From: Promicromonosporaceae bacterium
GTDB lineage: Bacteria > Actinomycetota > Actinomycetes > Actinomycetales > Cellulomonadaceae
Assembly: GCA_009783295.1 (NCBI GenBank)
Contig: WRHK01000013.1
Location: forward strand, 1 to 64,000
Length of the DNA: 64,000 bases
Direction of reading: 5' to 3'
The notes under the pieces are model-generated. The model was not told the DNA's origin, ran no database searches, and saw only the letters and a list, made by a program, of their open reading frames with translations. Position 1 is the first letter of the stretch. Each line of letters opens with the position of its first letter. This document shows positions 1-9,105 of this stretch, in pieces. Position numbers and translations under genes: made by a program.

Positions 1-151
1 CCAGCGGCTCGGGCGAGGGCGGGCGGCGGCGCGTCTCGAAGCCCGGCGGCCGATCGGGGCGGGGGTGCGCCGTCGGTCGCGTGGGCCACGACGAACCGAT
101 GGAGACCACCCGTCAGTACGTCGGCGGCTCAACGTGGCTAGTCTCCGGACC

Positions 152-421
152 ATGGAACGCGTCGTCGTCGTCGGACTCCGCGAAGGGCTGCACGCCCGGC
201 CCGCCGCACTGTTCGTGCAGGAGGCCGGGCGGCAGCCCGTACCGGTCTCGATCGCCAAGCCGGGAGGGTCGGCCGTGGGTGCCACGAGCATCCTCGCGGT
301 GCTGACCCTGGACGTGTCGGCGGGCGACGAGGTGGTGCTGTCGACCACGGTCGAAGGGCCGGAGGCCGAGCGGGCCCTCGACGCGCTGGAGCGCTACCTG
401 TCGCAGGTCACGCCCGGCTGA
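152..421 (+). CDS. ptsH: Phosphocarrier protein HPr
   Basis: The 89-residue protein is the general PTS phosphocarrier. It takes phosphate from enzyme I on a histidine and passes it to sugar-specific EIIA domains in the cytosol. The active-site motif GLHARPA places the phosphorylated His at residue 14. A Ser at 46 within TSIL sits where the regulatory HPr-kinase serine lies in Gram-positive HPr. The ATG is chosen because family homology begins there and a -10-like TAGTCT at 139-144 ends 7 bases upstream, suggesting a leaderless mRNA. It converges on ptsI, so the two are separate units. Length is normal for HPr. Confidence 0.95.
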   Translation: MERVVVVGLREGLHARPAALFVQEAGRQPVPVSIAKPGGSAVGATSILAVLTLDVSAGDEVVLSTTVEGPEAERALDALERYLSQVTPG

Positions 422-495
422 GGCGTGGAGCCCGGCCGACGTTCATGGCGGCTCCGTCCTTTGGTTGCATCGGTGTTGTGGGTCAGCAGGGCGAG

Positions 496-2166
496 CTACA
501 GGCCCAGCTCGTCCAGCTCCGGCAGGGCTGCGCGGACCGCCTTGCGGGCCGCCCACGCGTCTCGCGAGTCGAGCGCCAGCGCGGCCAGCGCGCGGCACCG
601 GTCCAATGTCGTCGTCGCCAGCACTGCCGACACGTCGCCGAGGGCCGCCGGAGCCATCGACAGGGACGTGACGCCCAGCCCCACGAGCACGGGCGCGAGC
701 GCCGGGTCGCCCGCCGCCTCGCCGCACACGCCCACGGGTCGCCCGCCGGCGGCCCGCGCGCCCTCGCACGCGGTCGCGACCAGCCGCAGCACGGCGGGCT
801 GCCACGACGTCGACAGCTCGGCGAGCGCGCCGAGCTCGCGGTCGGCGGCCATCGCGTACTGCGTGAGGTCGTTGGTGCCGACGGACGCGAACGCCACCTC
901 CTCCAGCACCCAGCGCGCCTGGAGCGCGGCGGCCGGGATCTCGACCATCACGCCCGCCTGGGCCAGCCCGTGGGCGTCGCACCTCGCCGCGAACCGGCGC
1001 GCCTCGTCGGGCGTGGCCACCATCGGCGCCATGACCCACACCTCGGCCTGCGACCCCTTGGCCGCCGCGGCGACGGCCTCGAGCTGCCGTTCCAGCACGT
1101 CCGGGTGCGCGACGGCGGTGCGCAGCCCGCGCACGCCGAGCGCGGGGTTGGGCTCGCCGTCGGCGGTCACGTACGGGACGGGCTTGTCGGCGCCGGCGTC
1201 GAGCGTGCGGATCACCACCTTGCGGCCCGCGAACGCGTCCAGCACGTCGGCGTAGGCGGCCACCTGGTCGTCGACGGAGGGCTCGTCGGTACGGCCCAGG
1301 AACATCAGCTCCGTACGGAACAGGCCCACGCCCTCCGCCCCGGCAGCCGCCGCGGCGCGCGCGGACGCGCCGTCCGACACGTTGGCAAGCAGCTCGACGC
1401 GAACCCCGTCGGCCGTCTGGCCCGGGCCCATGAAGGTGCGCTGCACGTTGCCGCGCCGGGCGGCCTCGACCGCCTCCTCGGCGGGGTCGAGCTCGACCGT
1501 GCCGCGTCCGCCGTCCACCAGGACCATGGCGCCGTCCCGGAGCTCCCCGGCGCCCGCGACCGCGACGACGGCAGGGATGCCGAGCGCGCGGGCCAGGATC
1601 GCCGTGTGCGACGTCGGGCCGCCGCCCTCGGTGACCAGCGCGATCGTCGTCGCGGGGTCGAGCGTCGCGGTGTCCGCGGGGGCGAGGTCGCCCGCGACCA
1701 GCACGAAGGGGTGCCCCGGCTCGGGGATGCCCGGGGGCCGCAGGCCCGTGAGCTGCGCGACGATCCGGTCGCGCACGTCGCGCACGTCGCGCGCCCGCTC
1801 GGCCATCATGCCGCCGAGCGCCTCGAGCTGGCCCACCACCACCTGCGCCGCGTCCCACACGGCACGGGCCGGGGTCTCGCGGTCCTCGCGGACGCGGCGG
1901 GCGGCGTCGGCGGCCAGGGTGGGGTCGGCGGCCATGGCTGCGGTGACCGTCAGCACCTCCGCCGCGGTGCCCGTCGCGCGCTCGGCGCGGGCGAACAGGT
2001 CGTCGGTCACGGCCCGCGCCGCGGTGTCGATCGACGCGGCTGCGGCGTCGAGGTCCGTGCCCTCCGGCACGCGGGCCAGCGGAGGCTCGGGCACCGGCGC
2101 AGGCATCGTGACGACGACGCCGGCGGCGCGGCCGGGGCTGACAGGGACGCCCGTGAGCGTGGTCAT
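496..2166 (-). CDS. ptsI: PTS enzyme I (phosphoenolpyruvate-protein phosphotransferase)
   Basis: This 556-residue protein starts the PTS cascade by moving phosphate from phosphoenolpyruvate to HPr. The phospho-histidine motif GGGPTSHTAILAR puts the active His at residue 187. The C-terminal PEP-binding barrel shows EGVGLFRTELMF, VGTNDLTQYAMAADR and GVCGEAAGDP, so the protein is complete and close to the usual 570 residues. The ATG at 2166 fits the family N-terminus (MTTLTGVPVSPG). CATGCT lies 6 bases upstream and could be a -10. It is convergent with ptsH and divergent from the EIIA gene, unlike the common ptsHI operon. Confidence 0.95.
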   Translation of the reverse strand: MTTLTGVPVSPGRAAGVVVTMPAPVPEPPLARVPEGTDLDAAAASIDTAARAVTDDLFARAERATGTAAEVLTVTAAMAADPTLAADAARRVREDRETPARAVWDAAQVVVGQLEALGGMMAERARDVRDVRDRIVAQLTGLRPPGIPEPGHPFVLVAGDLAPADTATLDPATTIALVTEGGGPTSHTAILARALGIPAVVAVAGAGELRDGAMVLVDGGRGTVELDPAEEAVEAARRGNVQRTFMGPGQTADGVRVELLANVSDGASARAAAAAGAEGVGLFRTELMFLGRTDEPSVDDQVAAYADVLDAFAGRKVVIRTLDAGADKPVPYVTADGEPNPALGVRGLRTAVAHPDVLERQLEAVAAAAKGSQAEVWVMAPMVATPDEARRFAARCDAHGLAQAGVMVEIPAAALQARWVLEEVAFASVGTNDLTQYAMAADRELGALAELSTSWQPAVLRLVATACEGARAAGGRPVGVCGEAAGDPALAPVLVGLGVTSLSMAPAALGDVSAVLATTTLDRCRALAALALDSRDAWAARKAVRAALPELDELGL

Positions 2167-2255
2167 GGGCACAGCATGGCGCACGCGTGCACGGCGTCGC
2201 ATCGCAGGGCAGGGTACGGTCGGGGCGTTCGCGCTGCTCGACCTCTGGAGGCTCC

Positions 2256-2720
2256 GTGACCGGCCCCTTGCCCGTGCTCTCCCCCGTGGCCGGCACGGTC
2301 ATCGACGTCGCCGAGATCCCCGACCCGGTGTTCTCGGCGGCCCTCGTGGGCCCGGGGTCCGCGCTCGCGCCCGACCCGGTCACGGGCGGCACGGCCGTCT
2401 CGCCGATCACCGGCGTCGTGGTCAAGCTTCACCCGCACGCGTTCGTCGTCGCGTCCGACGACGGCCGCGCTGTGCTGGTGCACCTGGGGATCGACACGGT
2501 CGAGCTGCACGGCGACGGCTTCGACCTGCTGGCCGCCGAGGGCGACCGCGTGACGGCCGGCCAGCCCGTGGTGCGCTGGGACCCGACGGCGGTGCGCGCC
2601 GGCGGCCGCTCCCCCGTCGTCCCGGTGGTCGCGCTCGACGCCGAGCCGGGCTCGCTGACCGACGTCGCCGCCGTCGGGACCGTCGTGGCCGCGGCCGACG
2701 GGCTGTTCACGATCGCCTGA
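2256..2720 (+). CDS. PTS glucose-type EIIA component
   Basis: The 154-residue stand-alone EIIA of the glucose family accepts phosphate from HPr and hands it to a membrane IIBC. The active histidine is His76 in VHLGIDTVEL; the partner His61 is in HPHAF. The GTG start is set by a GGAGG at 2246-2250. No IIBC gene lies in the window, so its partner permease must be elsewhere; it may serve glucose or N-acetylglucosamine. It is divergent from ptsI with about 90 bases between them. Confidence 0.9.
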   Translation: MTGPLPVLSPVAGTVIDVAEIPDPVFSAALVGPGSALAPDPVTGGTAVSPITGVVVKLHPHAFVVASDDGRAVLVHLGIDTVELHGDGFDLLAAEGDRVTAGQPVVRWDPTAVRAGGRSPVVPVVALDAEPGSLTDVAAVGTVVAAADGLFTIA

Positions 2721-2926
2721 GGGAGCTCACCGTGCGCGGGCCGCACGCAGCTGAGCGGGGCGGCCACGCGTGGGCCTGACGGCCCGGCGTCGGCTCCGGC
2801 GACCCATATGTGTGTTTCATTTCCACAGCACAGTGCTGTGATCACTACTCAGGGCTGTGGGTTTCGCGCGACATGTCGGTCCCCGCCGGCCAGTCCCCGG
2901 TGGTTGAGCCCGTTGCACCGACAGGC
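2721..2926. other. Intergenic region with a short palindrome
   Basis: This gap between the convergent EIIA and antiporter genes holds no supported gene. It contains a perfect stem at 2824-2840 (CACAGCA, 3-base loop, TGCTGTG) in a locally AT-richer patch. It may end transcription of one or both genes, though no clear T-run follows. Confidence 0.4.
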
Positions 2927-4792
2927 TCATGCGCTCGCCGGGGAGCCGCCGCCCTTCTTCATCTCGACCATGATCTGCTCCGCGTCCAACGCCGCGAGCG
3001 CTCGTTCGAGCTGACGTGAGTCGTGCGTCCCGTCCGATCGGGCGGCGAGCAGCGCGGCCCGCTGGACCGCGATGATGCGCAGCCGCAGGGTCCGGTACTC
3101 GCGGCCGCGCGCGGCGGACTCCTGGGCGTCGACGTCGTCGGAGGCCTGGCCGCGCACGACGTCGGCGCGCACGCGGGTCACGACGTCCCGGTCGTAGGGC
3201 GTGCCGTCGCGGTGGGTGAGGTCGGGGTCGTCGAGCAGGTCGCGGGCGGCGGACTCGACGAGGCGGCGCAACGCCATGACCTGGTCGCGCTCGGCGCCGC
3301 CCTGCCCGGCGAGCCCGAGTCCACGCACCACCCACGGCAGGGTGCCGCCCTGGACCAGCAGCGTCCCGGCCGCGACGCCGAAGGCCACGAGCACCACGAA
3401 CGAGCGGTGCGGGAACTCCCCGGGCAGCGACTGCGCGGCCGCGACGGTGACGACGCCGCGCATCCCGGCCCAGCCGAGCAGCACGCCCTCCCGCGGGCCG
3501 AGCGGCTTGGCGGCGAGATAGTCGATGTCGGCGACGCGGCGCACCAGGCTGGTGCGCAGCCGCTCGACGCGGGCGACGGACACCTCGCGCGGCGGGCGTC
3601 CGGGCGCGCTCGGACCGACGCCGGGGAGCACCACGGAGCTGGGGCCGGCCGCGGGGACCTCGACGTCCGGGTCGGGGGCGGGGTCTTCCCGCCCGGGCCG
3701 CTGCCCGAACGTGACCACGCCGTCGGGCTCGGCGTCGGCGAGCCGGGCGTCGATGCGTTCCTGCACGCCGGCGAGCAGGTCGCGCCGGGCGGAGACCCGC
3801 CGCGTGTGCCGCGCGAGCGACCGGAGCAGCGGTGCCAGGTAGGCGGCGCGCACCAGCAGCACGACGGCGGCCGCGAGCCCGGCGACCCCCGCCCCCATCC
3901 ACAGGGACCCGTGCTCGTGGCGCACGTCGGCGACCATGCCGCTGAGCTCGAGGCCCATGAGCAGGAACACGCCCCCCTCGAGCAGCAGCTCGACGGTGCG
4001 CCAGTTGGCGTACTCGGACACGCGGTCCTGCGGTCCCAGGTGCCGGGCGGCTCCCGATCCGGTCACCAGGCCGGCGGTCACCACGGCCACGAGGCCCGAG
4101 GCGTGCAGGTTCTCGGCGGGCAGGTAGGCGACGAACGGCACCACGAACGAGATCGCGGTGGAGATCGCGGCGTGGCGCACCTGCTGGCGGGCGAGCAGCC
4201 CCAGCCGCCCGACGATGTACCCGACGACGACGGCGCCCACGACGGCCCAGGCGAAGTCGCCCAGCACCTTGCCGAAAGACACGGTGGCGGCGGTCGCCGC
4301 GACGGCCGAGCGCAGCAGCACCAGCGCCGACGCGTCGTTGAGCAGCCCCTCGCCCTCGAGCACCGTCACGACACGGGGCGGCGCCCCGAGCCGTTTGACG
4401 ATCGACGTCGCGACGGCGTCGGTGGGCGACACGATGGCGCCGAGCGCGATGCCGCCGGCCAGCCCGAGCCCGGGCAGCACGGCCGAGAACACGAACCCCA
4501 GCACCACCGACGTGATGACCACGAGCACCACGGACAGCCCGCCGATGGTCGCCAGGTCACGCCGGAAGTCCATGGTCGGCAGCGACACCGCCGACGAGTA
4601 CAGCAGCGGCGGCAGCACCACGGCGAGGATGACGTGCGGCTCCACCGCGACCCGCCCGACCCCCGGCAGCACGCTGATCGCGACACCCAGCACCACCAGG
4701 ATCAGCGGGGCCGACACGCCGGTGCGAGGCGCCAGGGCGCTCACCGCGATGACGGCGACGGCAGCGAGCACTCCGACGACTAGCGGGTCCAT
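2927..4792 (-). CDS. CPA1-family Na+/H+ antiporter
   Basis: A 621-residue membrane protein of the monovalent cation:proton antiporter-1 family that exchanges cytosolic Na+ (or K+) for protons. The N-terminal two thirds is about 12 hydrophobic segments with family motifs LPPLLYSSA, ALGAIVSPTDAVAT (ion-binding Asp) and GEGLLNDASALVLLR. A long hydrophilic loop (about 345-435) separates a last membrane part containing GWAGMRGVVTVAAA from a charged C-terminal tail. The ATG at 4792 has CCGGAGG about 8 bases upstream. An extra 22 residues are possible upstream but lack a ribosome site. It is the last gene of a same-strand run after the nuclease gene. Confidence 0.9.
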   Translation of the reverse strand: MDPLVVGVLAAVAVIAVSALAPRTGVSAPLILVVLGVAISVLPGVGRVAVEPHVILAVVLPPLLYSSAVSLPTMDFRRDLATIGGLSVVLVVITSVVLGFVFSAVLPGLGLAGGIALGAIVSPTDAVATSIVKRLGAPPRVVTVLEGEGLLNDASALVLLRSAVAATAATVSFGKVLGDFAWAVVGAVVVGYIVGRLGLLARQQVRHAAISTAISFVVPFVAYLPAENLHASGLVAVVTAGLVTGSGAARHLGPQDRVSEYANWRTVELLLEGGVFLLMGLELSGMVADVRHEHGSLWMGAGVAGLAAAVVLLVRAAYLAPLLRSLARHTRRVSARRDLLAGVQERIDARLADAEPDGVVTFGQRPGREDPAPDPDVEVPAAGPSSVVLPGVGPSAPGRPPREVSVARVERLRTSLVRRVADIDYLAAKPLGPREGVLLGWAGMRGVVTVAAAQSLPGEFPHRSFVVLVAFGVAAGTLLVQGGTLPWVVRGLGLAGQGGAERDQVMALRRLVESAARDLLDDPDLTHRDGTPYDRDVVTRVRADVVRGQASDDVDAQESAARGREYRTLRLRIIAVQRAALLAARSDGTHDSRQLERALAALDAEQIMVEMKKGGGSPASA

Positions 4793-4889
4793 GCACACAT
4801 CCTCCGGGTTGTCCGTCCGAGCGCGCGCTCGACAGGGCTGTGCCACGGACAACGCCACGAGGCTCCCAGGCAGTTCCCGGAGACGAGGG

Positions 4890-5759
4890 TCATTCGAGCC
4901 GGACGTCCCCCGGTCCGGTGAGCTCCGTCCACGCCGCCGCGCCCGACGGGGTCACGCCCCCGGGGGCACGCACGTCGGCGGCCGGCAGCGCGCCGAGGTC
5001 CAGCCCGGCGATCGCCTCGACCTCGGCCACGGGCACCTGGAACGTGCGGAACGGGCCGAGCGGCGGGGCGTCGTCGGTCTCGAGCGCCTGCGCCTGCGCC
5101 CGCGCGAGGGCGACGCCGGTGAGCAGCGGGCTCTGGTCCAGCACGAACGCCGCCGCCGCGAGGCCCACCTCCTCGCGGATGGGGCCGCCGTCGGACGGCA
5201 CGGACCAGCGCGCCACCGCCCACGCAGCCACCTTCCAGAACCGCCGCGGGATGCCGATGCCGCGGTAGACGGGGTCGTCGGCGGCGAGCACCGGGCCGGT
5301 GAACACGGCGACCCGGCGGCGGTACGCCTGCGCGTAGGTGAGCACGTGGTCCTCGAGGCCGTTCCACAGGTCCTTCGACTGGTTGAACCGGCCGACCTGC
5401 GGGGCCGCGTTGCTGTAGACGAACGTGGCCTCGCCCGCGGAGCGTGCCTGGGCCGTGGTGCCCCACATGGGGTCGCGGCGGCGCACCAGGTGGCCGCGGT
5501 CCAGGCCGTTGCGGTGGTAGAGCTCGGGGCCGGCCTGCTCGGCGGGGTGGGCGAGCGGGTCGAGCCGCCAGCCGCCGGTGCGCGGCAGCGGCTGCAGTGC
5601 CGCGCCGTCGATCCCGACGCCGGTCGCGGCGGCGAGCCGGCGCCGGGGGTCGAGCAGGACCGTGAAGTGCAGGTGGTCGAGGCGGCGCAGCGCCCGCCCG
5701 TCCCGGGGGCTCGGGAGGGGGACGTCGACGTCGAGGAACGCGGTGTCGTAACCGGTCAC
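4890..5759 (-). CDS. NUC1-family DNA/RNA non-specific endonuclease
   Basis: A 289-residue protein of the beta-beta-alpha-metal NUC1 family (Serratia nuclease type), which hydrolyses DNA and RNA without sequence preference. The catalytic signature is GLDRGHLVRRRDPMWG (general-base His in DRGH), followed by the Mg-binding asparagine region SNAAPQVGRFNQSKDLWNGLEDHV. No signal peptide is visible, so secretion is unproven; the role may be intracellular or via a non-classical route. Start is GTG. It lies 20 bases downstream of the first beta-propeller gene and may be cotranscribed with it. Confidence 0.88.
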   Translation of the reverse strand: MTGYDTAFLDVDVPLPSPRDGRALRRLDHLHFTVLLDPRRRLAAATGVGIDGAALQPLPRTGGWRLDPLAHPAEQAGPELYHRNGLDRGHLVRRRDPMWGTTAQARSAGEATFVYSNAAPQVGRFNQSKDLWNGLEDHVLTYAQAYRRRVAVFTGPVLAADDPVYRGIGIPRRFWKVAAWAVARWSVPSDGGPIREEVGLAAAAFVLDQSPLLTGVALARAQAQALETDDAPPLGPFRTFQVPVAEVEAIAGLDLGALPAADVRAPGGVTPSGAAAWTELTGPGDVRLE

Positions 5760-5779
5760 GGCCCCACCTCACCACGCGG

Positions 5780-7480
5780 TCAGCTGATGCGCACCAGCCG
5801 GGAGCCCTCGACGCACAGCAGCCGCCCGGCGACGGCAAGGCACGTCGCGGTGGGGCCGATCACGGACTCCGCCTCGCCGGAGCTGAGCTTCCACAGCACG
5901 TCGCCGGTGCGCAGGTCGAGCGCCGCCCAGACCTGCCTCCCGGCCACCTGGTCGCCGGGCGTGGAGACGACGACGCTCCGCCCGTCCGTCCACGCCCCGT
6001 GCACGAACCCGACCGTGCTGCCCGTGGAGCCGAGCTTCCCGAGCGACGCCGTCCACAGCGTCTTGCCCGTGGCGAGGTCCAGGGCGGCGAGCTCTCCGGT
6101 CTTCGCGCCGCCGACGGGGCGGGCCACCACGGCGACGCCCCGGGCCTGCGCCACGAGGGACTCGATCATGGTCGTCTCCGGCACGGTCCACAGGGTGGCG
6201 CCGTCGCGCCCGACGGCGGACACGGTGGTGCCGTCGTGGGTCAGCAGCACGCCGGGCGTGGACCCGTCGGTGGACCTCGGGTCGAGCACGCCGCCCTCGA
6301 GGTCGGCCACCACGGCCCCCGACTGGTCGACCACGCGGGCCGGGCCGATCGGGTCCTCGATGCCGTCCGTCGCCGCCCCGGACGGCACCCTGACGCGGCC
6401 GCCCGGCAGCGACTCGACCGCCATGCTCTGCCCGAACCCGTCCGTGCCGGCGACGGCCTCCAGCACCGGGGCGCCCGACGCCGTGAACGCCGCCTCCGCC
6501 CCGCACACCTGCACGGCGACCACCGACTCGCTCACCGTCCAGGCCACCGCGCCCGGGTCGAGCTTGGGGGTGCCGTCGTCGCCCCACGTCGAGCATGACC
6601 ACCAGTCGCGCACCTGGTCGAGCCGGCCGCCCTCGACGGTCTGCGACCAGCCGACGGAACCCGTGCGGGCGTCCTCCGCCGACACCGTCACCGTCGGGGC
6701 CTGGAACGACTCGGAGAGCACCCAGCCGTCGGTCGAGTCCGGCACCACGCGGACGCCGTCGGGCACCGTGCCGTCCGGCTGCACGCGCAGCACCGACCCG
6801 TCCGGTCCGGGCCGCAGGCGCGTGCCGGCGTCGAGCCCCGCCGGCGTGCGGCGGGCGGTGTGCCCGGCGTCGTCGACCACCACCACCCTGCTGCCGGCGC
6901 CCGTGCCGGTGACGCACACGAGCGACCGCACGGGCTGCACCGACAGCCGCTCCTGCGGCTGGTCGGTGACCCCTGTGCCGCACACGGCGTCGGCGCCGTC
7001 CAGCGTGACGGACCAGCGCACCGTGCCGGCACCCAGGTCGATCCCGCGCAGCACCGTCGAGCTCGGCGAGGCCCGCTCGGACACCACCACCACGTCCCGG
7101 AACGCCGCGACGGGCCACGGCCCCGGCGACGCCGGCACGTGTCCGGCGTCCGACGTCCACACGGAGTGGATCGGCTCCGACAGGCTCACCACGGCGCCCG
7201 GCGACGCCGTCAGCGCCGCGTCCCGCTGCCGCTGCGGCAGCACCACGGCCACCACGCCACCGGCGGCCACCAGGGCCAGCGCGACGGCGCTCGCGACCGT
7301 GGTGCGGGGGTGGGAGCGCAGCACGCGGAGTGCTCGCGCGGCGAGGGACGGGGGCACCTCGACGGGCTCCGTGCCGGCGGCCTCGACCCGCGCCGGCGCG
7401 GTGCCGGTCGCCGGGAGGTCGTCGCCGTCGTCCGGCACGAGCTCGAAGGTCAGCCCTCCCGCGTCGTCGCGCCGTGCCAC
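5780..7480 (-). CDS. Membrane-anchored PQQ-like beta-propeller protein (paralogue 1)
   Basis: This 566-residue protein has a cytosolic N-terminus with the motif FELVPDD, one transmembrane helix near residues 60-83 (AVALALVAAGGVVAVVLP) and a long extracellular part with recurring GxVxW and ALDLRTG blades typical of PQQ-like propellers (for example DLATGKTLWT and DLRTGDVLWK near the end). Function is unknown; such proteins often act as scaffolds or binding proteins. The GTG start is preceded by TAGGCT (minus strand, 7487-7492) with a 6-base gap. It is paralogous to 7512-9038 and 9943-11628. Confidence 0.8.
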   Translation of the reverse strand: MARRDDAGGLTFELVPDDGDDLPATGTAPARVEAAGTEPVEVPPSLAARALRVLRSHPRTTVASAVALALVAAGGVVAVVLPQRQRDAALTASPGAVVSLSEPIHSVWTSDAGHVPASPGPWPVAAFRDVVVVSERASPSSTVLRGIDLGAGTVRWSVTLDGADAVCGTGVTDQPQERLSVQPVRSLVCVTGTGAGSRVVVVDDAGHTARRTPAGLDAGTRLRPGPDGSVLRVQPDGTVPDGVRVVPDSTDGWVLSESFQAPTVTVSAEDARTGSVGWSQTVEGGRLDQVRDWWSCSTWGDDGTPKLDPGAVAWTVSESVVAVQVCGAEAAFTASGAPVLEAVAGTDGFGQSMAVESLPGGRVRVPSGAATDGIEDPIGPARVVDQSGAVVADLEGGVLDPRSTDGSTPGVLLTHDGTTVSAVGRDGATLWTVPETTMIESLVAQARGVAVVARPVGGAKTGELAALDLATGKTLWTASLGKLGSTGSTVGFVHGAWTDGRSVVVSTPGDQVAGRQVWAALDLRTGDVLWKLSSGEAESVIGPTATCLAVAGRLLCVEGSRLVRIS

Positions 7481-7511
7481 CTCTCCAGCCTAAGGAGGCG
7501 TGGTCGGCTGG

Positions 7512-9038
7512 TCAGTCCGGGTGGCGCACATCGGTTCGCGGCGCGAGGAGGCTGAGGGCGAGCGGCTTCTCGCCGTTGCTGGTGGTGACGTCGAGCAGCC
7601 TTCCGCCCACCGCGTGGAGCTCCTCGCGCGGGCCCTGCGGGTGCTGGGTCCAGTGCTCGCCGGTCGCCAGGTCGATGCCCACGAGCTCGGCCTGCGCCGA
7701 CCCGGCCGTGCCGTCGCCGGCGAGCAGCAGGCTCACGACGACGGACCGCCCGTCGGTCGCGGCGCCGAGCGCGCGGGCGCCGAGTGCGCCGCGGACGCCG
7801 GCCCGCCCGGTCGGCACGGCCCAGCGCACCGTCCCGTCCGCGAGGGAGATGCCGGTGACCTGGCTCCCGGCGTCGTCGAGCACGACGGCGAGGCCGCCCG
7901 CCTGCGCGAGCACGTCGCTGACGCCGCCCGGGCGGGTCGCCTTCCACAGCTCGTGCCCGGAGGCCGTGACCATGTCGAGGCCGCCCTGCTTGTCGTAGAC
8001 GAGCGTGCCGCCGGTGGGCACGCCGTCGGCGGACCCGTCGGTCGCCCACGGCAGCGCGACCGCGCTGTGGCTGGTCAGCACCCGGTGCCCCTCGGCGTCG
8101 ACCAGCAGGGACGTCCCGTCGGAGCGGGACACCAGCACGCCGCCGCCGGGTGTCGCGGCGACGATCGGCGCCCCGGTGCCCGGCCCCGTCCACAGGGGCG
8201 TGCCGTCGGCGAGCAGCCAGCCGCCGTCGAGCCCGCACCCCTCGACCTGGACCAGCGTGGCCGTCGCGACGACGTCGAGGCCGAGCGGCGCACCCGTGCC
8301 CGCGGAGCCGGCCCCCTTCTCGGTGCAGTCGCTCGTGTCGGCGACCGGCCGGGCCGGGAGGATGCGCGTCCAGCGCACGTGCCCCGTCGCGGCGTCGGTG
8401 AGCGTCACCGCCGCGGCGCCCGTCCGCTCCACCACCAGCAGCCCGCCGTCCGACGCCGGGTCGACCTGCCCGGCGGCGTACCGGGCGAGGGACCGGCGGG
8501 CCAGCACCCTCCCGGCGTCGTCGAGCACCGTGACCTGCGCGGACGCGCCCTGCCCGGTGACGCAGGCCAGGCGCTCGGGCACGGGCGCGCGCTCGCTCGT
8601 GGCAGGGAGCGCCGGGCAGCGTAGGTCCGTCCCGACGGCGCGGCGCCACGCCTCGCCGCCGTCGCGCAGGCTCAGCCCGACGAGCTCGTCCCCGACCTGC
8701 TCCACGGCCACCCCCGGCAGGTATCCGACCACCGGCCCGTCGAGCGGCACCCGCCACGCCGTCGCGAGCGGCGCCGACAGGTCGGCCACGCCGCCTGGGG
8801 CCGCGACCAGGCTGTCCGCAGCCCTGTCGCGGGCCACGGCGACGGCCGCTCCGGCACCGCCCGCCACGACGACGGCGAGAGCGACCCCCATCGCGACCAG
8901 GCGCCGCCGCGGCTGCGCGGCGAGCCGTCGCCAGGTCACGCCCCGTGACGGCCTCGCCTCACGACCCGGCTCCTCGGGCCCGACGGGCTCGTCGTCCGGG
9001 ACCAGGTCGAACCGGAACGCCTCTTCGCGCTGCCTCAT
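7512..9038 (-). CDS. Membrane-anchored PQQ-like beta-propeller protein (paralogue 2)
   Basis: A 508-residue paralogue of its neighbours: N-terminal FDLVPDD motif, a single membrane helix around residues 50-70 (VAMGVALAVVVAGGAGAAVAV), then an extracellular repeat domain with blades such as DAATGHVRWTRILP and DLATGEHWTQHPQG. Cys residues flanking CTEKGAG and VEGCGLDGG may form disulfides. The ATG at 9038 has no Shine-Dalgarno, but TACCCT (minus strand, 9046-9051) ends 7 bases upstream, favouring a leaderless transcript. The ligand is unknown. It lies 31 bases upstream of paralogue 1 in the same direction, so the two are probably an operon. Confidence 0.8.
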   Translation of the reverse strand: MRQREEAFRFDLVPDDEPVGPEEPGREARPSRGVTWRRLAAQPRRRLVAMGVALAVVVAGGAGAAVAVARDRAADSLVAAPGGVADLSAPLATAWRVPLDGPVVGYLPGVAVEQVGDELVGLSLRDGGEAWRRAVGTDLRCPALPATSERAPVPERLACVTGQGASAQVTVLDDAGRVLARRSLARYAAGQVDPASDGGLLVVERTGAAAVTLTDAATGHVRWTRILPARPVADTSDCTEKGAGSAGTGAPLGLDVVATATLVQVEGCGLDGGWLLADGTPLWTGPGTGAPIVAATPGGGVLVSRSDGTSLLVDAEGHRVLTSHSAVALPWATDGSADGVPTGGTLVYDKQGGLDMVTASGHELWKATRPGGVSDVLAQAGGLAVVLDDAGSQVTGISLADGTVRWAVPTGRAGVRGALGARALGAATDGRSVVVSLLLAGDGTAGSAQAELVGIDLATGEHWTQHPQGPREELHAVGGRLLDVTTSNGEKPLALSLLAPRTDVRHPD

Positions 9039-9105
9039 CGCGCCGAGGGTAGGGCCGTTCCCTGAGCGGTGGTACCCCACCACCTGGGGATGGGATGGTG
9101 GCGTC

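Noticed and set aside
1-151. End of a gene at the left edge
   Set aside because: No frame shows a recognisable protein; only the ptsH -10 at 139-144 is supported.
445-2259. Long open frames on the strand opposite ptsI and similar long frames elsewhere (for example 3023-4783, 11638-12843, 46064-47683)
   Set aside because: They are antisense to genes with clear family motifs, are very rich in Arg/Gly/His and show no domain; they arise from high GC content.
2808-3019. Small open frames in the gap after the EIIA gene
   Set aside because: They overlap the antiporter 3' end, lack ribosome sites and resemble nothing known.
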